64,000 nucleotides of DNA, taken from the NCBI GenBank assembly GCA_963757805.1, contig CAVWSM010000023.1:1-64000 (forward strand). Direction: 5' to 3'. The notes under the pieces were generated by a model. That model searched no databases and had not been told where the DNA came from. It worked only from the letters and a program-made list of their open reading frames with translations. Below are positions 45,616 through 54,322 of this stretch, piece after piece. The position numbers were made by a program, and so were the translations under genes. The DNA comes from CAVWSM01 sp963757805 (GTDB lineage Bacteria > Actinomycetota > Actinomycetes > Jiangellales > Jiangellaceae). Position 1 is the stretch's first letter. Each line of letters starts with the position of its first letter.

Positions 45616-45997
45616 CTATCCGGCTTCGGCGACGAGCTGGGCGTACTCATCGGCCGAGAGCAGCTCGCCCTGGCCGGTCACATTGACGGAGAACAGCCAG
45701 CCCGCGCCGTACGGGTCGGAGTTGACGAGGCTCGGGTCGGAGTCGACTGCGTCGTTGATCGCGGCGACCTCGCCGGAGACCGGGGAGTAGAGGTCGCTCA
45801 CCGACTTGGTGGACTCGAGCTCGCCGCAGGTCTCGCCGGCGGTAACGGTGCCGCCGACCTCGGGCAGCTGCACGTAGACGATGTCGCCGAGCGCGTCAGC
45901 GGCGTACGCGGTGATGCCGACCTTGGACGGGCCGTCCACCGGCGAGGTCGACCCACTCGTGCTCCTTGCTGTACTTCAGCTCGGCGGGGTAGCTCAC
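45616..45997 (-). CDS. gcvH: Glycine cleavage system H protein, one frameshift
   Basis: GTG 45997 overlaps the gcvT stop (GTGA). The product starts VSYPAELKYSKEHEWVDLAG. After a single-base break near 45,945 it continues VGITAYAADALGDIVYVQLPEVG and GELESTKSVSDLYSPVSGEV, where the lysine of ESTKS is the lipoylation site. The corrected length is about 127 residues, normal for GcvH. It carries the aminomethyl arm between the P and T proteins. GcvP is not in the window, although gcvT lies immediately upstream and the lipoate-making lipA two genes downstream. Confidence 0.93.
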
Positions 45998-47115
45998 TGG
46001 GGCCTCCGGTAGAAGGGCAGCTCGACGACCTGGACAGGTTCCTTGGTGCCGCGTACGTCCACGGCGAGCGGGGTGCCGGGCGCGGCATGCTCGGGGTCGA
46101 CGTAGGCCATGGCGATGGGGTGGCCGAGCGTCGGCGACGGCGCTCCGCTCGTGACGGTGCCGACCTCGGTGGTCTCGTTGGCCACCACGGCGTATCCGTG
46201 CCGCGGTGCCCGGCGGCCCTCGCTGACCAGGCCGACGAGCGTGCGCGCCGCGGGTTGCTCGGCCCGGGCGGCGAGTGCGCTGCGCCCGACGAAGTCGCCG
46301 TCCTTGTCGAGCCGAACGACGCGGCCAAGCCCAGCGTCGTAGGGGGTGACGGCGCGCGAGAGCTCGTTGCCGTACAGCGGCATGCCGGCCTCGAGGCGCA
46401 GCGTGTCGCGGCAGGCGAGGCCGCACGGCTGCAGCTCGTGCGCCGCACCGGCAGCGAGCAGCGCCTGCCAGATTGGCGGCGCGATGCGCGCCGCTTCGAC
46501 GAACAGCTCGAAGCCGTCCTCGCCGGTGTAGCCGGTGCGGGCGATCAGTGCCGGGACGCCCGCGGCCTTGCCGTCGTACCACGCGTAGTACTTGACCGGC
46601 CCGAGGTCGACGTCGACGACGGACGACAGGATCTCGAGGCTGCGCGGCCCTTGGACGGCGATCAGCGCGTAGTCGGCGTAGCGGTCGGCGACCGTCGCGT
46701 CGAAGCCGCCGGCCCGGTCGGTGAGCGCGGCGGCGACGGTGTCGGAGTTGCTGGCGTTGGCGACGACGAGGAAGCGGTCGTCGGTGAGCCGGTAGACGAT
46801 CAGGTCGTCGATCACGCCGCCGTCCTCGGCAACGATCATGGTGTAGCGGGCGCCGCCGACCTTGAGGGCGCCCATGTTGCCGACCAGCGCGTAGTCGAGC
46901 GCCTTGGCCGCGTCGGTGCCGCTGACCTCGATCTCGCCCATGTGGGAGAGGTCGAACAGCCCGGCCTTCTGGCGTACGGCCTGGTGCTCGGCCACGTCGG
47001 AGGTGTAGCGGACCGGCATCTGCCAGCCGGCGAAGTCGACGAACTTGGCGCCCAGCGCCTCGTGCTCCGCGTGGAGGGGGGTGCGCTTCACGGCGCCGGA
47101 TTGGACCTCACTCAT
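45994..47115 (-). CDS. gcvT: Aminomethyltransferase, glycine cleavage T protein
   Basis: The 373-residue protein begins with TPLHAEHEALGAKFVDFAGWQMPVRY and has the folate-binding marks GLFDLSHMGEIEV, ARTGYTGEDGFELF and CGLACRDTLRLEAGMPLYG. The last contains the conserved Arg-Asp-x-LRLEAG block. It transfers the methylene group from the lipoyl arm of GcvH to tetrahydrofolate, releasing ammonia. It is the first gene of the run gcvT-gcvH-glyA-lipA. Only 42 bases separate its ATG from the SDR gene upstream on the same strand. A glycine riboswitch, common before gcvT in other bacteria, has no room there and is not seen. Confidence 0.95.
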   Translation of the reverse strand: MSEVQSGAVKRTPLHAEHEALGAKFVDFAGWQMPVRYTSDVAEHQAVRQKAGLFDLSHMGEIEVSGTDAAKALDYALVGNMGALKVGGARYTMIVAEDGGVIDDLIVYRLTDDRFLVVANASNSDTVAAALTDRAGGFDATVADRYADYALIAVQGPRSLEILSSVVDVDLGPVKYYAWYDGKAAGVPALIARTGYTGEDGFELFVEAARIAPPIWQALLAAGAAHELQPCGLACRDTLRLEAGMPLYGNELSRAVTPYDAGLGRVVRLDKDGDFVGRSALAARAEQPAARTLVGLVSEGRRAPRHGYAVVANETTEVGTVTSGAPSPTLGHPIAMAYVDPEHAAPGTPLAVDVRGTKEPVQVVELPFYRRPQ

Positions 47116-47157
47116 GCCTCGTTCACCGGCGGCGACGCTATCACCCCGGCCGAATGG

Positions 47158-47956
47158 CTATCCGACGACTGCCCCGCGGCTCAGGTCGGTGATGACCGCG
47201 GTCATGCCGGCGGCCCGGTCGGAGGCGAGGAAGGCAGTCGTGTTGGCCACGTCGTCCAGCGTGAGCGGCCGCTGCAGCAACGCTCCCGGGAGTCCTGGCG
47301 ACTCGACGAACTGATCGAGCGTCATCCCGCTGCCCTCGGCCATGCGACCAAAGATTCCGGCCACGTGCGAGCCCTTTGCCACGGTCTCAGGAATGACGTC
47401 GGATCGAAGGCACACAACCCGGACGCCGCGCGGTCCCAGCTCTCCGGCGAGCTGTCGCGACAGCGCCTCAATGCCGGAGCACGCTGCGCCAAAGCCATCA
47501 GTGGGCAGGGTGGCCCGCGCCGCGGTCGTCGACAGCGTGACGATCACGCCCGATCCGTTGTGCACCATGTGCCGCGCGGCCGCGCTGGAGGTGAGGAACT
47601 GGGTCGTCGTGTACGTCGTGATCGGCAGCAGGTAGTCGTCCAGCGTGAGCTCGAGCAACGGCACGCCCTGTACGTGATCGACGCCGATCGCGTTGAAGAC
47701 GATATCGATCCGTCCGGCCTCGGCGGCCACAGCGTCGGCATGGTCTTGCACCTGTTGCGGGTCAAGCGGCGTTCACCTGGGCCGCGTCTGCCTCCCCTCC
47801 CGAAGCGGTGATCTCCTTGGCGACGCGCTCGACAGGCTCCAACGTGCGGCCTGCGAGGTACACGCGGGCGCCCTCGTCGGCGAACGTTCTTGCCACGGCG
47901 CTGCCGATGACGCCGCCGGCACCGTGGATGATTGCGATCTTGTCCTGGAGGAGCAT
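47158..47956 (-). CDS. Short-chain dehydrogenase/reductase, one frameshift
   Basis: MLLQDKIAIIHGAGGVIGSAVARTF has a GAGGVIG cofactor motif in place of the usual TGxxxGIG. The middle reads IDIVFNAIGVDHVQGVPL. The active-site region lacks the ordinary YxxxK: GFGAACSGIEALSRQLAGEL stands where YxxxK is expected, with C in place of K, so ordinary SDR chemistry is doubtful. One base is missing near 47,760. The corrected length is about 265 residues. RPLTLDDVANTTAFLASDRA is the typical SDR C-terminal block. It lies between the ECF sigma gene and gcvT on the same strand, and its substrate is unknown. Confidence 0.8.
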
Positions 47957-48037
47957 GTCGATCCTTCCGCTGTTCGTCCTGTGGGTCACCCCACCGACGA
48001 ATCGGGCCGCGCAGAATCGACACAGCTGCCGACGAGG

Positions 48038-49270
48038 TCAGCCGGAGACTTCGGCCAGGCGCCTTGCCAGGTAGGCGCGCTCGGAGTCAGTGCTGGCCAG
48101 GTTGAGTGCTTCGCGGTAGGCCGCCGCAGCCTCGGACCGGCGACCCTGTCGGCGCAGCAGATCGGCACGAGTGGCCGGCAGCAGGTGATAACCCGCGAGC
48201 GCGCCGGAGGCTTCCAGCTCGTCGACGATCGCGAGTCCGGCCGGCGGGCCGTCTGCCATCGCCATGGCGACCGCCCTGTTGAGTGCGACCACGGGGGATG
48301 GCGCCACCCGACCCAGCTCGTCGTAGAGCCGGCGATGTGGCGCCAGTCGGTGCTGGAGAAGTCGGGCGCGATCGCGTGGCAGGCGGCTATCTCCGCCTGG
48401 ATTTGGTACGGACCTGGGTGCTCTCGCCTCGCAGTCGCCAGCAGCTCAGTTCCTTCTTCTATCCGGGCCTTGTCCCACTGCGTACGGTCCTGCTCCTCCA
48501 ACGTCACCAGGACACCGGACGCATCGACGCGGGTCGAGCGACGCGCGTCGTGCAGCAGCATCAATGCCAGGAGACCGGTCGACCTCCGGCTCATCAGGCA
48601 TCAGGTGCGCGAGCAGGCGAGCGAGCCGGATGGCCTCATCGCTCAAGCCGTGCCGGATCAAGTCCGCCCCGGTGCTCGCGGAGTAGCCCTCGTTGAACAG
48701 CAGGTACAGGACGGCGAGAACTCCGGCGGTTCGCTCGGGCAACAGCTCCGCCGGAGGGACCCGGTAGGGGATGCCGGCCTTGCGGATCTTTGCCTTGGCG
48801 CGGACGATTCGCTGCGCCATGGTCGGTTCAGCAATGAGGAACGCACGGGCGATCTCGGGCGTGGTCAGCCCGGCGACGACTCGCAGCGTCAGGGCGACCC
48901 GAGCCTCGAAATCCAGCGCCGGGTGGCAGCACGTGAAGATCAGCCGCAGCCGGTCGTCCTGCACGTCGTACGCGTCGCCGGGTGTGCCGTCGGCAGCGAC
49001 GAGCGCCGCGGCTTCGGCCAGCTTGGCCCGACCGACGGCCTGGCGGCGCAGGTGGTCAGTGGCACGGTTGCGGGCCGTGGTGGTCAGCCACGCACCTGGG
49101 CGGGTCGGGATTCCATCTCGCTTCCAGCGGTCCAGCGCCGTCGCAAAGGCTTCCTGCGCACAGTCCTCGGCCAGGTCCCAGTCACCGGTCTGCCTGATCA
49201 GCGTCGCGACCACCTGGGTCCACTCGTCGCGGAACGCCGCGGCGACAGCAACCTCTACTTCGTCCGTCAC
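48038..49270 (-). CDS. ECF sigma factor with C-terminal TPR-like extension (ECF42 type), two frameshifts
   Basis: GTG 49270 overlaps the YCII gene stop (GTGA). Sigma region 2 reads WTQVVATLIRQTGDWDLAEDCAQEAF, linker PGAWLTTTARNRATDHLRR, and region 4 LTTPEIARAFLIAEPTMAQRIVRAK. A roughly 230-residue helical extension follows (VVALNRAVAMAMADGPPAGL, ATRADLLRRQGRRSEAAAAYREAL). Single-base breaks lie near 48,585 and 48,330. The corrected length is about 410 residues. ECF42 factors lack a classical anti-sigma factor; the C-terminal domain and the neighbouring DGPF (YCII) protein define the group. That partner is encoded immediately upstream here. The signal it answers is unknown. Confidence 0.9.
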
Positions 49271-49605
49271 CGCTCCCAGACCGGTCGGACCTCGACGGTC
49301 CCGAAGCGCGCGAACGGATGTCGGGCGGCGATGTCGATCGCCTCCGTCAGGTCGGCGCACTCGATGAGCGTCACCCCGCCGACGACATCCTTGGTCTCCG
49401 CGAACGGCCCATCGGAGACGAGGGTCTCGTCGCCGCGCACCCGGACTCTCGCTGCCTCGCCGGACGGCCGGAGCCGCTGACCGCTGCGGAGGACGCCGCG
49501 GCCCTCGACGTCGGCCAACCACTCTTGGTGGACGGGGTCGGCGAAGAGCTCTTCCTGTGTCGGCTGCACCGACTCGTCATTGCGAATGATCAGCACGAAC
49601 TGCAT
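49267..49605 (-). CDS. YCII/DGPF-domain protein, ECF42 partner
   Basis: The 112-residue protein starts MQFVLIIRNDESVQPTQEEL and has the family motif SDGPFAETKDVVGGVTLIE. The end EVRPVWER resembles the usual IEVRPV(W/I) close. DGPF proteins form compact ferredoxin-like dimers and are almost always encoded beside ECF42 sigma factors, as here, with a four-base overlap. Their biochemical role is not established. The ATG is at 49605, and the rlmB gene ends 11 bases upstream. Confidence 0.92.
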   Translation of the reverse strand: MQFVLIIRNDESVQPTQEELFADPVHQEWLADVEGRGVLRSGQRLRPSGEAARVRVRGDETLVSDGPFAETKDVVGGVTLIECADLTEAIDIAARHPFARFGTVEVRPVWER

Positions 49606-49615
49606 AGATGCCCGA

Positions 49616-50601
49616 TCAGGTCGTCGCGGCCCGGCGCTGCGCGACCGCATAGAGCGCAACGCTGGCGGCGACGCCGGCGTTGAGCGACTCGACGTCGCTG
49701 GCCATCGGGATGCGTACGAGCTGGTCGCATGCCTCCGCGACAACCCTGGACAGGCCCTTGCCCTCGGAGCCCACGACGATGGCGAGCGGCGCATCGGCGA
49801 GCGCCAGGTCACCGATGTCGGTGTCGCCGTCCGCGGCGAGCCCGACGATGAAGACGCCGGCCTTGGCGTACTCGCGGAGCTGCCGAGCGAGGTTGGTCGT
49901 GCGCGCGACCGGCAGTCGTGACGCGGCCCCAGCTGAGGTCTTCCAGGCCCCCGCGGTCATGCCGGCCGACCTGCGCTCGGGGACGAGCACCCCATGCGCG
50001 CCAAAGGCCGCCGCGGATCGCACAACGGCCCCGAGGTTGCGCGGGTCGGTGATGCTGTCGAGCGCCACCACCAGGGCCGGCTCGTCACGCTCGAACGCCG
50101 AGTCGAGCAGGTCATCGGGGTGCGCATAGTCGTACGGGGGAATCTGTAGCGCCAGCCCTTGGTGCACCGCGCCGTCGGTGATGCGGTCGAGCTCGACACG
50201 TGGCGTCTCGAGCATCGGTAGGCCGCGATCGGCCGCCAGCTTGATCGCCTCCTTGACGCGGTCGTCGGAGTCGATGCGGGATGCGACGTAAAGCGTCTTG
50301 ACCGGGATCTCGGCGCGCAGCGCCTCGAGGACCGAGTTGCGCCCGGCAATGATCTCCGGCGCGTCGCCGCGCGATCCGCTGCGGCGGCCGCCGAAGGCGC
50401 GCGACCGCCCGTCGGTGTGCGACCAGTCGCTTTCTTCGCCGTGGCAGCGCGACGCGAGGCCACGTGCGCAACACGATCCTCGGCCTTGGGCGTGGGGCCC
50501 TTGCCCTCGAGCCCGCGCCGGCGGATGCCACCCGAGCCGACGGTGCGCGGCTTCTTGGACGTCTTGCGGATAGCGCCGCGGCGCTGCGAGTTGCCGGCCA
50601 T
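49616..50601 (-). CDS. rlmB: 23S rRNA (guanosine-2'-O-)-methyltransferase RlmB, one frameshift
   Basis: ATG 50601 shares its A with the cysS stop (TGATG). The basic, disordered N-terminus MAGNSQRRGAIRKTSKKPRT is typical of actinobacterial TrmH-family proteins. A base break occurs near 50,425. Then come the SpoU substrate-binding domain IIAGRNSVLEALRAEIPVKTLYV and the knotted methyltransferase: LDSITDPRNLGAVVRSAAAFG (motif 1), AIVVGSEGKGLSRVV (motif 2) and IPMASDVESLNAGVAASVALY (motif 3). It methylates a guanosine of 23S rRNA with S-adenosylmethionine. The cysS-rlmB pairing is conserved in actinobacteria. Confidence 0.93.
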
Positions 50602-52032
50602 CAGACCTCACCCTCCCCGAGGCTCCAGCGTGGGCCGCTCGGGGTGTCCTCCACGGCAATGCCCGCGGCCTTGAGCCGGTCACGAACCGCGTCGGCGGTG
50701 GCGAAGTCGCGCTCAGCTCGGGCTGCTTGACGTCGGTCGAGCTCGGCGGCAACGAGCGTGTCCAATGCCGTGCGGACGCGGTCGTCGCCGCTGATGCGGT
50801 CGCCGGCCCAGCTCGGGTCGTGCGGGTCGAGGCCGAGCACCGCAAGCATCTGGCGTACGGAGGCGAGCGCACCGCGCAGCGCCGGCGAGTCGCCCTTGGC
50901 CAGCAACGCGTTGCCCTCGTGGACGACATCGTGGAGTGCCGCGACTGCCCCGGGGGTGCCCAGGTCGTCGTCCATCGCCTCGTCGAAGGCGGCGCATTCC
51001 GTACGCCTGTCGGTCAGGTCGACCCCACCGGTGAGCTCGGTCGCCCGGTCGACGAACCCCTCGATGCGCCGGAACGCGGCAGCTGCCTCGTCCAGCGCCG
51101 GCGAAGGAGAACTCCAACGTCGACCGGTAGTGCGCCGCCACGACGTAGTAGCGCAGCTCGATCGGCCGTACGCGCTTGACCACCTCGGGCACCAACAAGG
51201 AGTTGCCGAGCGACTTGCTCATCTTCTCCCCGGCTGTGGTGAGCCAGGCGTTGTGCATCCAGTAGCGCACGAACGGAAGCCCAGCGGCGCGCGACTGCGC
51301 CAGCTCGTTTTCGTGGTGTGGGAAGCGCAGATCGATGCCGCCGCCGTGGATGTCGAACTCGGGGCCGAGGAACTTCATCGCCATCGCGGAGCACTCGATG
51401 TGCCAGCCTGGTCGGCCTCTCCCCCACGGTGTCGGCCACGAGGCGCTCTCCGGCTCGGAGGCCTTGCGGCCCTTCCACAGCGCGAAGTCTCGCGGGTCCC
51501 GCTTGCCGCGCGGGTCAGCGTCGGCGGCCGGCTCCATGTCATCGAGCCGCTGGTGCGACAGGCTGCCGTATTCCAGCCACGAGCGGACGTCGAAGTAGAC
51601 GTCGCCCGATCCGTCATCGGCGATGTAGGCGTGCCCACGGTCGATCAGCCGCTCGATGAGCTCGATCATCTCCGGCACCGCGCCGGTCGCGCGCGGCTCG
51701 TAGGTGGGCGGCAGCACGCCCAACAGGCCATAGGCGCGCGTCACCTCTCGCTCGTAGAGGTAGGCGTGCGCCCACCATGGGCGTCCTTCCTCAGCAGACT
51801 TGAGCAGGATCTTGTCGTCGATGTCGGTGATGTTGCGGACGTAGTTGACGTCGAAACCGCGCTGCGTCAGCCAGCGGCGCAGCACGTCGAAGTTGACCGC
51901 TGACCGGATGTGGCCGATGTGGGGTGCGCTCTGCACGGTGAGCCCGCAGACATAGATCCCGACCTTCCCCGGCTCTCGGGGGACAAAGTCGCGGATCGAC
52001 CGCGTCGCGGTGTCGTACAGGCGCAAAGTCAC
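50601..52032 (-). CDS. cysS: Cysteinyl-tRNA synthetase, frameshifted near its middle
   Basis: GTG 52032 starts VTLRLYDTATRSIRDF. The class I motifs are present: YVCGLTVQSAPHIGHIRSAV contains the HIGH motif, and EKMSKSLGNS the KMSKS motif. GWHIECSAMAMKFLG with HGGGIDLRFPHHENELAQS gives the zinc and cysteine site. A break near 51,105 separates HYRSTLEFSF from the C-terminal helical domain, which ends SGPRWSLGEGEV at 50601. The corrected length is about 477 residues. It charges tRNA-Cys; the close homologue MshC of mycothiol synthesis is excluded by the full-length C-terminal domain and the cysS-rlmB order. Confidence 0.93.
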
Positions 52033-52074
52033 TGGTCAAGCGTACGGGAGTCGCGGGTCTGCCAGTCTGGTCCC

Positions 52075-52413
52075 GTGGCTGAGCAGGAGGCGCACCCGGA
52101 CTACCGGTTCACGCTGGCCAACGAGCGCACGTTCCTCGCCTATGTCCGCACGGCGCTGGCGCTGGATGCTGCCGGGTTGGCAGCTGCTCAGTTCCTCACC
52201 GACATCGGCACAGACTGGCTGCGCCAGCTCGTCGCGGTGGTGCTCGTGATCGCCGGCGTGCTGGTCTCGCTCGGGGCCTACCGGCGCTGGGCCGCCAACG
52301 ACTCCGCGATGCGCCGCAACGCGCCGCTGCCGGCGACGTCGATGCCGGTCGGCCTGGCAGTCGGGGCGGCGCTGATCTCGCTCGTCGCGCTGGCCCTCAT
52401 CCTCGTCGACTGA
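52075..52413 (+). CDS. DUF202 (YidH-like) membrane protein
   Basis: The 112-residue protein starts at GTG 52075. YRFTLANERTFLAYVRTALAL is the DUF202 signature (NERTxLAWxRTxLAL). Three membrane segments lie at about residues 24-42, 48-65 and 88-110, with a cytoplasmic loop AYRRWAANDSAMRRNAPLP. Function is unknown. The gene is divergent from cysS with a 42-base gap and followed 15 bases later by a second DUF202 gene. Confidence 0.88.
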   Translation: MAEQEAHPDYRFTLANERTFLAYVRTALALDAAGLAAAQFLTDIGTDWLRQLVAVVLVIAGVLVSLGAYRRWAANDSAMRRNAPLPATSMPVGLAVGAALISLVALALILVD

Positions 52414-52428
52414 GTGGTATGCCGCACG

Positions 52429-52770
52429 ATGCCCATGAAGTGGCGTGACGAGGGGCCGGACGAGGTGTACGAGGCCGCAACGGCTTTGGAGCGCACGACG
52501 ATGGCCTGGCAGCGTACGGCCCTCGCGATGGCTCTGAACGGCGCACTGCTGGTGCGCGCGGCGGCCACCGAGCACACCTGGCTGTGGCCGCTGGGCATCG
52601 CGGTGCTGGTGGCTGCCGGCTGGATGTGGTGGGCGGCATTTGGTGCGTACGGGCGGCGCCGCGGACGCCCGGTGGGGGGGCTGCTGCTCACGCGCCGGCG
52701 GGCGCTCGTCTTGACTGCCGGGCTGGTCGGCGTCGCCCTGCTCGCGGCCGCGGTGCTGCTAGCCGGCTAG
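52429..52770 (+). CDS. Second DUF202-like membrane protein
   Basis: About 113 residues from ATG 52429 (or ATG 52435). ATALERTTMAWQRTALAMALNGALLV is the DUF202 block, here with TTMAWQRT. Three membrane segments follow the same plan as the first protein. The two are diverged but clearly paired, which suggests a heteromeric membrane complex. Tandem DUF202 pairs are common in actinobacteria, and none has a firm role. Confidence 0.88.
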   Translation: MPMKWRDEGPDEVYEAATALERTTMAWQRTALAMALNGALLVRAAATEHTWLWPLGIAVLVAAGWMWWAAFGAYGRRRGRPVGGLLLTRRRALVLTAGLVGVALLAAAVLLAG

Positions 52771-52834
52771 TTCGCCCTCGGCAAAAAGGTTGCGCGCTGC
52801 CGTGGCTCGGCTGGCTAAGGTGGAGGTACACGTG

Positions 52835-52891
52835 AAGGGAGGTGGTCCGTCGATGCATAAGACTCGGACTCGTGAGGTGGCTGTCCGCTAG
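52835..52891 (+). other. 12-codon reading frame with near-perfect Shine-Dalgarno
   Basis: AAGGGAGGTGG at 52835-52845 is almost fully complementary to the 16S rRNA 3' end. Seven bases later ATG 52853 opens MHKTRTREVAVR and stops at TAG 52889. A small hairpin GTCCG-T-CGGAC follows at 52897-52907. Such strength of initiation signal is unlikely by chance in front of an arbitrary frame. The peptide is basic and could be a leader peptide or a small protein. No plus-strand gene lies downstream before the convergent ispF. I do not recognise a named family. Confidence 0.5.
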
Positions 52892-52958
52892 CCACTGTCC
52901 GTCGGACGTGACCTTGATCCGCCCCGTCAGACACGCGGCGAATCCCACGACAGTCACC

Positions 52959-53026
52959 CGGCCCCCGAGCGTCGGCCTAGTCCAGCCGACCCGCGCGCGT
53001 CAGCGAGCGGAAGTGCTCGGGGGCCG
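52959..53026. terminator. Nested hairpin between the 12-codon frame and ispF
   Basis: CGGCCCCCGAGC at 52959-52970 pairs with GCTCGGGGGCCG at 53015-53026. Inside it GTCGGC at 52971 pairs with GCCGAC at 52985. It sits three bases from the ispF stop and could end transcription from both sides, or be a structured RNA linked to the short frame. Confidence 0.65.
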
Positions 53027-53028
53027 CC

Positions 53029-53526
53029 TTATGCCCCGGTGTCGGCGGTGCGCGGGGCGACGAGCGCCGTGGCGATGGCCGCGAGCCCCTCGCCGCGGCC
53101 GGTAAGCCCCAGCCCGTCGGCTGTGGTGCCGGCGACGCTGACAGGTGCGCCGCACGCCTCCGAGAGCGCGGCCTCCGCCTCCGCACGCCGCGAGCCGATG
53201 CGTGGGCGGTTGCCGATCACCTGCACCGAGATGTTGCCGATGTCGTACCCGGCCGCGCGGACCAAACGGGCCGCCTCGGCGAGGAGCCGTAGGCCCGAGG
53301 CGCCGGCCTGCTCGGGGCGGTCGGTGCCGAAGTGCGCACCGAGATCGCCGATCCCCGCGGCGGCGAACAATGCGTCGCAGGCCGCGTGCGCCGCGACGTC
53401 GCCGTCAGAGTGCCCGCTGCACCCTGCGGGCTCGTCCGGCCACAACAGCCCCGCGACCCAGCACGGCCGACCAGGCTCGAGAGGGTGGATGTCGACCCCG
53501 GTGCCGACCCGCGGAAGCGTCGTCAT
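53029..53526 (-). CDS. ispF: 2-C-methyl-D-erythritol 2,4-cyclodiphosphate synthase
   Basis: The 165-residue enzyme begins VGTGVDIHPLEPGRP, where D12 and H14 are metal ligands, and has SGHSDGDVAAHA with the third ligand histidine. GNISVQVIGNRPRI and TTADGLGLTGRGEG complete the active site and trimer cavity. It cyclises CDP-methylerythritol 2-phosphate in the MEP isoprenoid pathway. Its ATG overlaps the ispD stop (ATGA at 53523-53526), and ispD makes the earlier CDP-methylerythritol. The frame is intact. Confidence 0.95.
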   Translation of the reverse strand: MTTLPRVGTGVDIHPLEPGRPCWVAGLLWPDEPAGCSGHSDGDVAAHAACDALFAAAGIGDLGAHFGTDRPEQAGASGLRLLAEAARLVRAAGYDIGNISVQVIGNRPRIGSRRAEAEAALSEACGAPVSVAGTTADGLGLTGRGEGLAAIATALVAPRTADTGA

Positions 53527-54210
53527 GCCGGCCGCCGCGCGGCGAGCAATGCCTCGGCCAGCACGAGATCGAGCGGCCGGGTGACCTTGAAGGCCTCTTC
53601 AGAACCCGGCACCACGTGCACCGGCAGGCCGAGCCGCTCGACCAACCCCGCGTCGTCGGTCGCATCGACGTCGCCGGCAGCCGCGTGCGCACGCTCGAGA
53701 ATCGATCGCCGAAACCCTTGCGGTGTCTGGATTGCGCGCAGGTGGGCCCGGTCCGGAGTGCCGACCACGGCGCCGGAGACATTGATCTGCTTGACGGTGT
53801 CGATCACGGGCAGGCCCGGCACGACAGCATCGTGTCCGGCAACAACGGCATCGGCAACAGCCGCGACGAGTGCGGGCGGCGCCAAGGGTCGGGCCGCGTC
53901 GTGGATCAGCACGACGTCGACGTCGGATGGCAGGGCCCGCAGAGCCAGCGCGACTGACCGCTGTCGGGTGTCGCCTCCCGGGACGACGTGCAGCTAGGTG
54001 GCGCCGGTGATCGGGCTCAGCAGAGCGCGGACGGCCTCAACATCACCGGCGAGGAGCAGCCACCACGATCACGGGAACCGGCGCGGCCACGAGTGCCCGC
54101 ACGGCGTGCACCAGCATCGGCTCGCCGGCCAGCAGGCGCAGGGCCTTGGGGCTGCCGGGGCCAAGGCGTACGCCGCTGCCGGCGGCGGGAACGAGCGCGG
54201 CGATGGTCAT
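53523..54210 (-). CDS. ispD: 2-C-methyl-D-erythritol 4-phosphate cytidylyltransferase, frameshifted
   Basis: MTIAALVPAAGSGVRLGPGSPKAL carries the nucleotide-binding signature of IspD (AAGxGxRxG...PK). After breaks near 54,048 and 53,995 the reading resumes VVLIHDAARPLAPPALV, where the aspartate of HDAARP binds the metal, then IQTPQGFRRSILERAH and VERLGLPVHVVPGSEEAFKVTRPLDL. The corrected length is about 230 residues. It transfers CMP to methylerythritol phosphate. It follows carD after a strong terminator, so the ispD-ispF pair may have its own promoter or rely on read-through. Confidence 0.93.
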
Positions 54211-54261
54211 CGCGAGGGAGTCTGCCCGCCCAGGGGGCTCCGCCCCCCGGGGACCCCCCGG

Positions 54262-54304
54262 GAAGAACAAAAACTGGCCCCCGGCGGGAGTGCCGGGGGC
54301 CAGT
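54262..54304 (-). terminator. Rho-independent terminator of carD
   Basis: On the minus strand ACTGGCCCCCGGC and GCCGGGGGCCAGT (54304-54292 and 54285-54273) form a 13-bp stem with a six-base loop, followed by TTTTTGTTCTTCC. It lies 19 bases after the carD stop. It is the clearest stem-plus-T-run terminator in the window. Confidence 0.92.
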
Positions 54305-54322
54305 CATGAACACGAGCGGGGG

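Noticed and set aside
47116..47157. Glycine riboswitch before gcvT
   Set aside because: Only 42 bases separate gcvT from the upstream gene, far too short for the aptamer, and no conserved elements are visible.
45589..47811. A 740-codon plus-strand open frame opposite glyA, gcvH, gcvT and the SDR
   Set aside because: It is antisense to genes with clear catalytic motifs and reflects high GC content; its translation has no recognisable domain.
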